This document shows, in pieces, positions 16,575-24,762 of a stretch of 30,187 bases of DNA; position 1 is the stretch's first letter, and the number at the start of each line of letters is the position of its first letter. The DNA is from an uncultured Acholeplasma sp. (lineage in GTDB: Bacteria > Bacillota_I > Bacilli_A > Acholeplasmatales > Acholeplasmataceae): contig CALGYU010000043.1 in NCBI GenBank assembly GCA_937934685.1, forward strand, positions 1 through 30,187, in the 5' to 3' direction. A model generated the notes under the pieces. It worked only from the letters and a program-made list of their open reading frames with translations. It had not been told where the DNA came from and searched no databases. A program made the position numbers and the translations under genes.

Positions 16575-16622
16575 AAAACCTTGGAGAAAACACTTAAGTG
16601 TAAAATGCTTCAAGGTTTTTTT
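16575..16622 (+). terminator. Terminator with a nested hairpin
   Basis: AAAACCTTGGAG (16575-16586) pairs with CTTCAAGGTTTT (16608-16619), with one G-T pair, and is followed by a T tract. The loop contains a second perfect palindrome, ACACTTAAGTGT, so the structure is two stacked hairpins. Confidence 0.8.
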
Positions 16623-16655
16623 CTATATAAACTATTTTATAGTATACTATAGTAT
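16620..16655 (+). promoter_or_regulatory. Candidate promoter with overlapping palindromes
   Basis: TTTCTA (16620-16625), 17 bp and TATACT (16643-16648) could form a promoter. Two perfect palindromes overlap here: TATAGTATACTATA (16638-16651) and ATACTATAGTAT (16644-16655). They may be an operator or simply AT-rich promoter DNA. Confidence 0.4.
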
Positions 16656-16673
16656 ATTCATGTTTTTTAAGGA

Positions 16674-17135
16674 GTGATTAAAATCAAAAATAGATTTGAG
16701 CATGTTTCAAGAATCATTGGGATGATTGTTTTATATAGTATTTTAATTTTTTCTTCATATATACTTTTTTTAGGATATTTATTTGATGGCTTTGATGCAC
16801 CTACTGATTGGACTGAGCCACGGTATATTCTCAGTTACATATTTATTGGATTATCCTCTATCGCTATCTTAATTTTTCATATTTTGAAGACAATAAAAAA
16901 AGAAAAGAAATCCTTAAAGAGAAATTTTGGTAGAAAAGAAATATTTAAAATTATCACAATAAAAGTTTTATATAGTATTTTAATTTTCACATTAATTATA
17001 ACTTTTGGGGGAGTCTTTTTTCTAACTTTAGGTAGACAATCAGATTGGTCACATCCATTTTATATTGTTTGTTTGATGCTTCTAGGATTATCTTCTATAG
17101 CAATACTTGTTTTAAATATAATGAAGAAAGAGTAG
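16674..17135 (+). CDS. Small membrane protein with an internal tandem duplication; start codon uncertain
   Basis: I do not recognise this family. The protein (about 150 residues) has four membrane segments arranged as two copies of one unit: helix beginning VLYSILIF, a short loop with DWxxPxYI, a second helix with GLSSIAIL, then a Lys-rich tail. The copies are offset by exactly 237 nt without gaps and share roughly half their residues. No ATG fits the ribosome site. AAGGAG (16669-16674) overlaps a GTG at 16674, lies 8 nt before an ATC at 16683, and is 47 nt from the first ATG at 16722. I list the longest frame (GTG), but initiation at ATC, or an ATG-to-ATC mutation, fits the spacing better. 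A similar two-helix gene follows 10 nt downstream. Confidence 0.6.
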   Translation: MIKIKNRFEHVSRIIGMIVLYSILIFSSYILFLGYLFDGFDAPTDWTEPRYILSYIFIGLSSIAILIFHILKTIKKEKKSLKRNFGRKEIFKIITIKVLYSILIFTLIITFGGVFFLTLGRQSDWSHPFYIVCLMLLGLSSIAILVLNIMKKE

Positions 17136-17145
17136 AAGTATAGAT

Positions 17146-17376
17146 ATGCTAAAAACGAAAATTTTTATATATACGTCATTATTAATAATATCGAGTGTAG
17201 TCTTATTTCATTCAGCCGTAGGTCTAGTAGTGGGCATGCTTTACTTAGATTTTTTTGGTCTATCATTTAAAGATTGGTATATTATAATCAGAATTATTCT
17301 TACTCCTATTTCATTATTTTTTGTATTTTTCACACATAAAAAACTCAAAAAATCTATAAAAGAGTATAAAAAATAG
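17146..17376 (+). CDS. Small two-helix membrane protein, unknown function
   Basis: This 76-residue protein has two hydrophobic segments (about 5-32 and 45-62) and a Lys-rich C-terminal tail (HKKLKKSIKEYKK). The loop contains FKDWYIII, placed like the DWxxPxYI loop in each unit of the preceding gene, so it may be a distant third copy of the same two-helix module. The ribosome site is weak; with a 10-nt gap from the preceding gene, coupled translation is likely. A terminator follows. The function is unknown. The basic tail suggests a cytoplasmic C-terminus. Confidence 0.6.
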   Translation: MLKTKIFIYTSLLIISSVVLFHSAVGLVVGMLYLDFFGLSFKDWYIIIRIILTPISLFFVFFTHKKLKKSIKEYKK

Positions 17377-17399
17377 TTTTTAATTCATATATTTCACAC

Positions 17400-17428
17400 A
17401 AAACCTACTCATTAAAGTAGGTTTTTTT
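17400..17428 (+). terminator. Terminator of the small membrane-protein pair
   Basis: AAAACCTACT (17400-17409) and AGTAGGTTTT (17416-17425) form a 10-bp stem with a 6-nt loop, extending into T residues. From here to 17562 I see no gene or clear signal. Confidence 0.85.
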
Positions 17429-17562
17429 ATAGATTCTTATGGGTCTATTTAATGATTTTAGTTATCCTTTTTATAATATATTTCACAGCAATGAGTATCA
17501 ATTAAAAATCTAAAACACCAAATACACACATTGTGCAACAATAAACGAAGAACAAACAAATT

Positions 17563-17602
17563 AAAAGGATTGATTCTTAAAAATAGAGAAATCAATCCTT
17601 TT
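17563..17602 (-). terminator. Terminator of plsY
   Basis: AAAAGGATTGATT (17563-17575) and AATCAATCCTTTT (17590-17602) make a perfect 13-bp stem with a 14-nt loop. Read on the minus strand it lies 35 bp after the plsY stop and ends CCTTTTAATTTG. Confidence 0.75.
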
Positions 17603-17637
17603 ATCAAATGTTATTTTTTTATATAAAAATGGTTACA

Positions 17638-18348
17638 TTAATCTTGTTTATCTTCAATATTTTTTTTCTTACTACCAAACTTATTTTCTGTACCTTTAAT
17701 CAATCTAACAATATTTTTTCTATGTTTTATAATGATCATTAAAATTAAAGCACTAACTAAAATCAAATTAACAATATTATATTGAAGTGAATTATTATTA
17801 GGACCTTCTTTAGCCCAAACATGCCAAATAGTGGCATCTAACCACATTGCCACACCAACAGATAGAGTAGCAATAATACTAGCTAGTGAAGCATATTTAG
17901 TAATAGCCACAATAATAAAGAATAAAGCGATGCCAGAAACACCAATCACAGGTGAAATAGCAATCACAACCCCAACAGAAGTTGCTACAGCTTTACCCCC
18001 TTTAAATCCAATATAAACCGGATAAATATGACCGATGACAGCTGCTGCACCATAAATAACAATTAAGTCTAAACTTAAATCTATACCATTAATCACATAT
18101 AAGGCTTCATTGCCTATAATATATTTAACCAAAACAATTGGGAAAATACCTTTGAAACAGTCAAATAAGAAAGTCAAAGCCCCCCACTTGAAACCCAAAA
18201 CTCTAACTGCATTGGTTGAACCAACGTTTTTTGAACCATGTTCTCTAATATCGATTTTCTTAAACCATTTACCAATAATTAAACCAAACGGAATAGAACC
18301 TAAAAGATATGAAAACACCATTAATAAAATAATATAAAAAATTGTCAT
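17638..18348 (-). CDS. plsY: Acyl-phosphate:glycerol-3-phosphate acyltransferase
   Basis: PlsY transfers an acyl group from acyl-phosphate to glycerol-3-phosphate, the first step of phosphatidic acid synthesis at the membrane. The 236-residue protein has about five membrane helices and the three family motifs: SYLLGSIPFGLIIGK and REHGSKNVGSTNAVR near the N-terminus and GFKGGKAVATSVGV in the middle. A charged C-terminal tail (NKFGSKKKNIEDKQD) adds about 30 residues to the usual length. An in-frame TAA lies 12 nt before the ATG, which fixes the start. No ribosome site is at normal distance: AAGGGAG lies 30 nt upstream, with a six-codon leader ORF and a 7-bp hairpin between. It is divergent from parE. 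Confidence 0.95.
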   Translation of the reverse strand: MTIFYIILLMVFSYLLGSIPFGLIIGKWFKKIDIREHGSKNVGSTNAVRVLGFKWGALTFLFDCFKGIFPIVLVKYIIGNEALYVINGIDLSLDLIVIYGAAAVIGHIYPVYIGFKGGKAVATSVGVVIAISPVIGVSGIALFFIIVAITKYASLASIIATLSVGVAMWLDATIWHVWAKEGPNNNSLQYNIVNLILVSALILMIIIKHRKNIVRLIKGTENKFGSKKKNIEDKQD

Positions 18349-18365
18349 AATTGTATTTTAGTCAT
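18345..18365 (-). other. Six-codon leader ORF overlapping the plsY start
   Basis: On the minus strand, ATG at 18365 opens a frame coding MTKIQL and ends in a TGA that overlaps the plsY ATG as ATGA. The only good ribosome site, AAGGGAG (18379-18385), precedes this ORF by 13 nt. The same interval can fold as GACTAAA/TTTAGTC (18357-18376). Either translational coupling or folding that brings the ribosome site near the plsY start could explain initiation. Confidence 0.4.
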
Positions 18366-18418
18366 TAAAGACTAAATTCTCCCTTCAATAACTCATTTGA
18401 CATTCACATGGTAAGAAT

Positions 18419-18447
18419 ATTATAGCATAAGAGAGACTAAAAACAAT
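18419..18447 (-). promoter_or_regulatory. Promoter of plsY
   Basis: On the minus strand, TGCTATAAT forms an extended -10 (TATAAT at 18419-18424) with ATTGTT 17 bp upstream (18442-18447). The predicted transcript has a leader of about 60 nt that includes the ribosome site and leader ORF. Confidence 0.65.
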
Positions 18448-18477
18448 ATCGAATAAAACAACTAAAAAAATGTAATG

Positions 18478-18506
18478 TTGTAGAAAAACTAGTTTTTTGT
18501 TATAAT
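18478..18506 (+). promoter_or_regulatory. Promoter of the parE-parC-kinase-Fic-like unit
   Basis: TTGTAG (18478-18483), a 17-bp spacer and TATAAT (18501-18506), divergent from the plsY promoter 30 bp away. Confidence 0.65.
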
Positions 18507-18532
18507 TAACATTGCAAAGAGATGGTGATTAT

Positions 18533-20500
18533 ATGAGTGAAAAAATAAATAAAAACTACGATGAAGGCTCGATACAAGTTCTTGAAGGCTTAGAAGCAGT
18601 AAGAAAAAGACCAGGAATGTATATTGGGTCAACCGATGCTAGAGGACTTCACCACTTAGTTTGGGAAATTGTGGATAACTCAATTGACGAAGTTTTAGCT
18701 GGTTATGGTAATGAAATTTTTGTGAATATCAAGGCAGATAACTCCATAGAAATATCTGATAACGGTCGTGGGATGCCTTATAAAAAACATACACTTGGGA
18801 TACCAACAACCCAGGTTATTTTTACTATATTACACGCCGGTGGAAAGTTTGGTGGAGATGGTGGATATAAAGTTTCTGGTGGGCTACATGGTGTAGGATC
18901 ATCTGTTGTAAACGCCTTATCTCAATTTTTAGTGGTCACAGTGTATAAAGATAATGGCATATACCAACAAAAATTTGAAAATGGTGGAAAAATCATTAAC
19001 AAATTAGAATATTTAGGAGAAACTAAAAAAACAGGAACAACCGTTTGGTTCAAACCTGATCCTAAAATCTTTTCTACCACCCTTTTTCACTACGAAACCA
19101 TAAAAGAAAGACTAAGGGAAACAGCTTTTTTAAATAAAGGTTTAAAAATCAACTTAATAGATGAAAGAAAAAAAGTCAAAGAAATTTTCCAATATGAAGA
19201 AGGTATCAAAGAATACGTTACTTTCTTAAATCAAAATAAAACTCCAGTAGGAGAGGTTAGTTTATTTGAAGGTAAATATCAAACCACCAAACAAAATGAA
19301 ATTGAAGTGGACATCGCAATTCAATTTACTGAAAGTTATAATGAAAACATCTTATCTTTTGTTAACAATGTTAGAACCAAAGATGGTGGAAATCATGAAA
19401 TAGGCTTTCAAATTGGACTAACCAAAGCGGTTAATGAATATCCGAGAAAATATGGTCTTCTAAAAGAAAAAGAGGCTAATCTAGAAGGAGTAGACATAAG
19501 AGAAGGCTTAACAGCCATCGTCTCTCTTAGAGTACCTGAAAACATTTTAGAATTTGAAGGACAAACCAAATCTAAACTAGGAACTCCAGAAGCAAGACAA
19601 GCCACAGATACTATTATTTCTGAAAAGATTACTTTTTTCTTTGAAGAAAACAAAGAAGCTGCTAATCACGTTATCAAACGTGCGGTTGCTGCTCAAAGAG
19701 CTAGGGAAGCGGCTAGAAAAGCTAGAGAAGAAGCTAGAAATGGCAAGAAAAAAGTCAAAAAAGAAATGCTACTTAGTGGAAAACTAACTCCAGCACAAAG
19801 TAAAGATAAAACCAAAAATGAATTATTCTTAGTGGAAGGGGACTCTGCTGGTGGATCTGCCAAACAAGGAAGAAATAGATTGTTTCAAGCTATTTTACCC
19901 TTGCGAGGTAAAGTTATTAACACAGAAAGAACCAACACAGATACAATTTTAAAAAATGAGGAAATCAACACCATTATCCATACTGTAGGTGCTGATTTTG
20001 GTATAGATTTTGACATTAAAAAATGTAACTACGGAAAAGTCATCATCATGACCGATGCTGATACCGATGGTGCACATATTCAAGTCTTACTCCTAACCTT
20101 CTTTTTTAGATACATGAGACCACTTATAGAAGATGGTCGTTTATTCATCGCTTTACCACCACTTTATAAAGTATCGCGTAAAAAAGGAAAAAAAGAAGAA
20201 GTCTTTTACGCATGGACAGACGAAGAACTTAAAACAATTATTGACAATGGAGAAAACAATTACATTCTTCAAAGATATAAAGGGCTAGGAGAAATGAATA
20301 GCGACCAACTATGGCATACAACCATGAATCCTGAAACAAGAACCCTTATTCAAGTAACCATCGAAGATTTAAACGAAGCAGACAAAAACATCTCTATTCT
20401 CATGGGAGATCAAGTAGCTCCAAGAAGAGAATGGATAGAATCCAATGTGGATTTTGAAATGATTGATGATTTTGATGTGAAACAAAAGGCGGTTGAATAA
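18533..20500 (+). CDS. parE: DNA topoisomerase IV subunit B
   Basis: ParE is the ATPase subunit of topoisomerase IV, which decatenates daughter chromosomes. The 655-residue protein has the GHKL ATPase domain (EIVDNSIDE, DNGRGMP), the transducer domain, and the TOPRIM domain with EGDSAGGSAKQGR and the DTDG metal site. GGKFGGDGGYKVSGGLHGVG, the HIQVLLLTFFFRYM block and the ending GDQVAPRREWIE identify ParE rather than GyrB. A highly basic Ala/Arg/Lys stretch (about 390-415) joins transducer and TOPRIM domains. A TTG opens the frame at 18512, but the ribosome site GGTGAT (18524-18529) points to the ATG at 18533. parC begins 1 nt after its stop. Confidence 0.95.
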   Translation: MSEKINKNYDEGSIQVLEGLEAVRKRPGMYIGSTDARGLHHLVWEIVDNSIDEVLAGYGNEIFVNIKADNSIEISDNGRGMPYKKHTLGIPTTQVIFTILHAGGKFGGDGGYKVSGGLHGVGSSVVNALSQFLVVTVYKDNGIYQQKFENGGKIINKLEYLGETKKTGTTVWFKPDPKIFSTTLFHYETIKERLRETAFLNKGLKINLIDERKKVKEIFQYEEGIKEYVTFLNQNKTPVGEVSLFEGKYQTTKQNEIEVDIAIQFTESYNENILSFVNNVRTKDGGNHEIGFQIGLTKAVNEYPRKYGLLKEKEANLEGVDIREGLTAIVSLRVPENILEFEGQTKSKLGTPEARQATDTIISEKITFFFEENKEAANHVIKRAVAAQRAREAARKAREEARNGKKKVKKEMLLSGKLTPAQSKDKTKNELFLVEGDSAGGSAKQGRNRLFQAILPLRGKVINTERTNTDTILKNEEINTIIHTVGADFGIDFDIKKCNYGKVIIMTDADTDGAHIQVLLLTFFFRYMRPLIEDGRLFIALPPLYKVSRKKGKKEEVFYAWTDEELKTIIDNGENNYILQRYKGLGEMNSDQLWHTTMNPETRTLIQVTIEDLNEADKNISILMGDQVAPRREWIESNVDFEMIDDFDVKQKAVE

Positions 20501-20501
20501 A

Positions 20502-23090
20502 ATGGCAATAAGTAAAAAAATAGACAATAAAATCAATCGATTTGTTGATGAAAAAATTCAAACACTCAAATTAGAAGAAATCGTCTCAGAACGATTTGGA
20601 AGATATTCAAAGTATATCATTCAAGATAGAGCATTACCTGATGCTAGAGACGGATTAAAACCAGTACAAAGAAGAATTTTATACGCCATGCAACAAATGG
20701 GCATCACCTCAACTAAGTCATATAAAAAATCAGCTCGTATTGCTGGTGAAGTTATGGGGAAATATCACCCACATGGGGATTTTAGTATTTATGAAGCCAT
20801 GGTTAGATTATCGCAAGATTTTAAAATGCGTGTACCATTAATTGATATGCACGGTAATAACGGTTCAATTGATGGAGACTCAGCTGCTGCCATGCGTTAT
20901 ACTGAAGCAAGATTATCAAAAGAAGCAGAAGCCCTGCTTTCAGATATCGATAAAAGAACCGTTCAATTCATTCCAAACTTTGATGATGAAGAATTAGAAC
21001 CAACCGTTTTACCCGCTAAATTCCCTAACTTACTTGTTAACGGGGCTATGGGAATTAGTGCAGGATATGCCACAAAAATACCTCCACATAACTTACAAGA
21101 AGTCATTAAAGCAACCATCGCAATCATCGATGATAGCGAAATTAGTTTTGAAAAAATTGCGCGTATCATTAAAGGTCCTGATTTTCCAACAGGAGGAATC
21201 GTTTATGGAAAAGAAGGCATTTTACAAGCCTTAAAAACAGGGGCAGGTAGAGTCATCATCAGAGCCAAAACTGAAATTGAAGAAATGGCTAAAAATCAAG
21301 ATAGAATTGTTGTAACACAAATACCATATGAAGTGAACAAATCAGAATTAGTTAAAGAAATAGATTTAACCAGAGTTAATAATTCTCTTGAAGATATATT
21401 AGAAGTTAGAGATGAAACCGATCAAACAGGCTTAAGAATTGCCATTGATTTAAAAAAAGGAGCAGATGCTCAGTTCATTTTAAACTACTTACTAAAAAAC
21501 ACCAGCCTACAAGTTAGTTATAACTATAACATGGTTGCTATTATGAACAATAGACCAGTTCAAGCAGGGGTCATCGAATTACTAAAAGTCTATATTGACC
21601 ATCAAAAAGAAGTCATTACCAACCGTTCTAACTATGAGTTGGAAAAAGCCTTAAAAAGACAACATATCGTTGATGGACTCATCAAAATGGTTTCTATTGT
21701 TGAAGATGTTATTAAAATCATTAGAGCATCTAAAAACAAACAAGATGCTAAAAACAATATTTGTGAAAAACATGGTTTCTCTGACTTACAAGCAGAAGCT
21801 ATTGTAACACTTCAATTATATCGTTTATCATCAACCGATATCTTATCTTTACAAGAAGAAAATGAAAAACTATCTGAAAAAGTTAAAGAATTAAACGAAA
21901 TTTTAACCAATGAACCAAAATTACTAAAAGTCATTAAAGAAGAATTAATGATCAATCACGATGCCTTAGGGACAAAAAGATTAAGCCAAATTGAAGAAGA
22001 AATTGAACAAATAAAAATTGATGAAACACAATTAATTACAGATGAAAAAGTAGCAGTAGCTATTACAAAAGAAGGATATGTCAAACGATCTTCTTTAAGA
22101 AGCTATAATGCATCAACTGCACCAGGCTTAAAAGAGCATGATTCATTGATGTTTGAAAAAGAAGTCCAAACATTAGATACACTCATCATATTTACCAGTT
22201 TAGGTAACTATATTTTCCTACCAGTTCATAAAATTGATGAACAAAAATGGGGAGATTTAGGAACATATATTAACAATATTGTGACCATTAATAAAGATGA
22301 AAAAATCATCAAAACCTTTGTCATCCCTAATTTTAAAGTCAATGTTAACCTGCTTTTAGCAACCAAACAAGGCATGATGAAACAAGTTAAACTAGAGGAT
22401 TTAGAAGTATCTAGATACTCAAGACCAATTAGAGTCATGAAACTTAATAGCGATGATGAAGTCGTTTCAGTTGATATGAACCAAAAAGAACACATCCTAG
22501 TCTTATCAAAAAACGGATATGCATTAAGATTTAACACAGAAGAACTACCTTTATACGGCTTAACAGCCGGTGGAGTAAAAGGAATCGCTTTAAATGATGG
22601 TGATGAACTAGTATCTGCTATTTATACCAAATCAACCGATGAATTTTACTATTTAACCAATCGAGGTCACATAATTAAAGATAGTGTCTATGAATTACCT
22701 TTATATTCTAGATATCGCCGTGGTATACTAATCTTAGAAAGACAAAAAACCAATCCACATTTAATTGCTTCAGCAACCAGACTATCTAAAACTCAAATTA
22801 GAGAAGATGTCAAAGTAAGAATTGTTTCAAATAAAACCTACTTATACATGCCTTTATCTGAAGTCAAATACACACCAAATAAATTTGGTAAAAAAATCAT
22901 TGATGATCAAGGGTATTATATTGAAGTTGAAACTTCTTTAACTGAAGAATTAGAAGAACCGATCATAGCCCCTAAAAAGGTTGTAACTAAGGTAACAAAA
23001 GAAAAACCATTAGTAGAAGAAACCATCACAAAAAAAGAAAAAAAGATTCATCTCAGCCGATTAGATTTATTTGATGATGAAGACTTTTAA
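20502..23090 (+). CDS. parC: DNA topoisomerase IV subunit A
   Basis: ParC is the DNA-cleaving subunit of topoisomerase IV. The 862-residue protein has the winged-helix/tower breakage domain with RALPDARDGLKPVQRRILYAM and the catalytic tyrosine in AAMRYTEARLS, a coiled-coil gate, and a C-terminal beta-pinwheel of repeated blades; the GyrA box is absent, and MHGNNGSIDGD is ParC-like. At the quinolone site, Ser80 of E. coli ParC is replaced by Phe94 (HPHGDFSIYE), while the neighbouring acidic residue is kept as Glu98. ATG at 20502 is preferred over an in-frame TTG at 20493. It is tightly coupled to parE; the kinase gene follows after 20 nt. The C-terminus ends in a charged tail. Confidence 0.95.
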   Translation: MAISKKIDNKINRFVDEKIQTLKLEEIVSERFGRYSKYIIQDRALPDARDGLKPVQRRILYAMQQMGITSTKSYKKSARIAGEVMGKYHPHGDFSIYEAMVRLSQDFKMRVPLIDMHGNNGSIDGDSAAAMRYTEARLSKEAEALLSDIDKRTVQFIPNFDDEELEPTVLPAKFPNLLVNGAMGISAGYATKIPPHNLQEVIKATIAIIDDSEISFEKIARIIKGPDFPTGGIVYGKEGILQALKTGAGRVIIRAKTEIEEMAKNQDRIVVTQIPYEVNKSELVKEIDLTRVNNSLEDILEVRDETDQTGLRIAIDLKKGADAQFILNYLLKNTSLQVSYNYNMVAIMNNRPVQAGVIELLKVYIDHQKEVITNRSNYELEKALKRQHIVDGLIKMVSIVEDVIKIIRASKNKQDAKNNICEKHGFSDLQAEAIVTLQLYRLSSTDILSLQEENEKLSEKVKELNEILTNEPKLLKVIKEELMINHDALGTKRLSQIEEEIEQIKIDETQLITDEKVAVAITKEGYVKRSSLRSYNASTAPGLKEHDSLMFEKEVQTLDTLIIFTSLGNYIFLPVHKIDEQKWGDLGTYINNIVTINKDEKIIKTFVIPNFKVNVNLLLATKQGMMKQVKLEDLEVSRYSRPIRVMKLNSDDEVVSVDMNQKEHILVLSKNGYALRFNTEELPLYGLTAGGVKGIALNDGDELVSAIYTKSTDEFYYLTNRGHIIKDSVYELPLYSRYRRGILILERQKTNPHLIASATRLSKTQIREDVKVRIVSNKTYLYMPLSEVKYTPNKFGKKIIDDQGYYIEVETSLTEELEEPIIAPKKVVTKVTKEKPLVEETITKKEKKIHLSRLDLFDDEDF

Positions 23091-23110
23091 AAAATAAAAG
23101 GGAGGCCTTT

Positions 23111-24751
23111 ATGAAGATTAAAGTTTTAAACAAAGAAGTTGTTTTAAAACAAGGAACAACTTTAGAAGATTTAGCCAAGGAGCTAAACATTACTAACGCA
23201 ATTGCTGCGACAGTAGACGGGCGTTTAAGAGAACTTACTTTTAAACTAAACAAAGATAATTCTGCAGTAGAATTTTTAGACCTATCCAACACGGATGCTG
23301 TTAGAATTTATGAAGCTAGCTTACGCTATGTATTTGCAATGGCTACATATAATTTATATCCAGAAGTTAAACTAAGATTTAACTACAGTATTTCAAGATC
23401 CATACTAGCTGTTTTTGAAGGATATGATAGTACACCAGAAGAAATGCTAGAAAACATTAAGCAAGAAGTAGATAGAATCATTGCTTTAAACTACCCAATT
23501 CAAAGAATGAAAGTTAGCAAGGAACAAGCAATTAAAATTTATGAATCTTTAGGATTAGAAGATAAAATCAACATTTTAAAATATCGTCCTGAAAATACAG
23601 TAAATCTTTATCAAACAAATGCTTATCAAAACTATATGTATAGTTATATGGTGCCTTCAACTGGATATTTAACCAAATACAAAGCATTTAACTATCACCC
23701 AGGCTTTATCATCCAATATCCAAGAGCAGAGTTTAATGGAACCATTCCACCTTTTGTAGATGCTCCAACCTTTGGACAAGCCTTAAGAGATGTTGCTAAA
23801 TGGGGGAAAGTTATTGGTGGAAACACTATTTCTAACATTAACGCATATGGTGAAACCAAAGATTTACGAGTAGAATTTATTAACCTTTGTGAAACCAAAC
23901 ATAATAATCAGCTAGCAAGCTTAAGCCAACAAATCTTAGCAAATATTGAAGATATTCGATTAATCGCGGTTGCTGGACCATCTTCAAGTGGAAAAACAAC
24001 CTTTACAAACAGATTGAAAATATCTTTACTAAGTTTAGGTATTAAACCAGTAATGATTTCTATAGATGATTACTATCTAGGAAAAGAAGATGCACCAAAA
24101 GATGAACACGGGAAACCAGATTTAGAACACGTAGAAGCATTAGATTTAGAACTATTTAATAGAGATATCCTAGATTTAATTCAAGGGAAAGAAGTGACTT
24201 TACCGAAATTTAATTTCCAGACAGGAAAAAGAGAAGCAGGTAGAAAAATTAAAGTCGATAAAAACAGTCCAATTTTAATTGAAGGGATTCATGCCTTAAA
24301 CGAAAGACTAACTTCATCTATTCCAAAACATCAAAAATTTAAAATTTATATTGCACCACAAACTCAATTACATATTGATAATCATAACCCAATTAGTATT
24401 ACAGATCTTAGATTATTAAGACGTTCTGTACGCGATCAAAAATATCGTAACTCTCCAGTAACTTCTACAATGGACATGTGGTCATCTGTTAGACGTGGAG
24501 AATTCAAATGGATTTATCCATACCAAGAAGAGGCAAACTTTGTTTTCAACTCAGAACTGACTTATGAGTTTTCTGTCTTAAAACAATTTGCTTTACCTCA
24601 TCTACAAGCCATTCCAAGTGAAGATGTTCACTATATTACAGCCAATAGATTGGTTAAATTCTTAAAATACTTTAATGATATTGAACCAGACTTAGTTCCA
24701 AACAACTCTATTTTAAGAGAGTTTATAGGCGGAAGCCCATTCCACGATTAA
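23111..24751 (+). CDS. Nucleoside (uridine) kinase with N-terminal TGS/ThrRS-like domains
   Basis: This 546-residue fusion has an N-terminal TGS domain (1-60), a middle region resembling the threonyl-tRNA synthetase second additional domain (about 65-230), and a C-terminal phosphoribulokinase/uridine-kinase domain. The kinase half shows the Walker A motif GPSSSGKTT, the IDDYYLGKEDAP substrate segment, LPKFNFQTGKRE, ILIEGIHALN and an Arg-rich lid (RLLRRSVRDQKYR). Firmicute proteins of this architecture are annotated as nucleoside kinases; the likely reaction is ATP-dependent phosphorylation of uridine or cytidine. The role of the synthetase-like part is unknown. It has the strong ribosome site GGGAGG. 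It follows parC by 20 nt and precedes the Fic-like gene by 11 nt, so the two share a transcript. Confidence 0.9.
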   Translation: MKIKVLNKEVVLKQGTTLEDLAKELNITNAIAATVDGRLRELTFKLNKDNSAVEFLDLSNTDAVRIYEASLRYVFAMATYNLYPEVKLRFNYSISRSILAVFEGYDSTPEEMLENIKQEVDRIIALNYPIQRMKVSKEQAIKIYESLGLEDKINILKYRPENTVNLYQTNAYQNYMYSYMVPSTGYLTKYKAFNYHPGFIIQYPRAEFNGTIPPFVDAPTFGQALRDVAKWGKVIGGNTISNINAYGETKDLRVEFINLCETKHNNQLASLSQQILANIEDIRLIAVAGPSSSGKTTFTNRLKISLLSLGIKPVMISIDDYYLGKEDAPKDEHGKPDLEHVEALDLELFNRDILDLIQGKEVTLPKFNFQTGKREAGRKIKVDKNSPILIEGIHALNERLTSSIPKHQKFKIYIAPQTQLHIDNHNPISITDLRLLRRSVRDQKYRNSPVTSTMDMWSSVRRGEFKWIYPYQEEANFVFNSELTYEFSVLKQFALPHLQAIPSEDVHYITANRLVKFLKYFNDIEPDLVPNNSILREFIGGSPFHD

Positions 24752-24762
24752 GGAGATAACTA

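Noticed and set aside
17429..17562. Spacer between the small membrane genes and plsY as a possible small RNA
   Set aside because: No promoter, conserved hairpin or ORF stands out; only the flanking terminators can be supported.
18533..23090. Reading the topoisomerase pair as gyrB/gyrA
   Set aside because: GGKFGGDGGYKVSGG, the ParE-type C-terminus, MHGNNGSIDGD and lack of a GyrA box fit topoisomerase IV.
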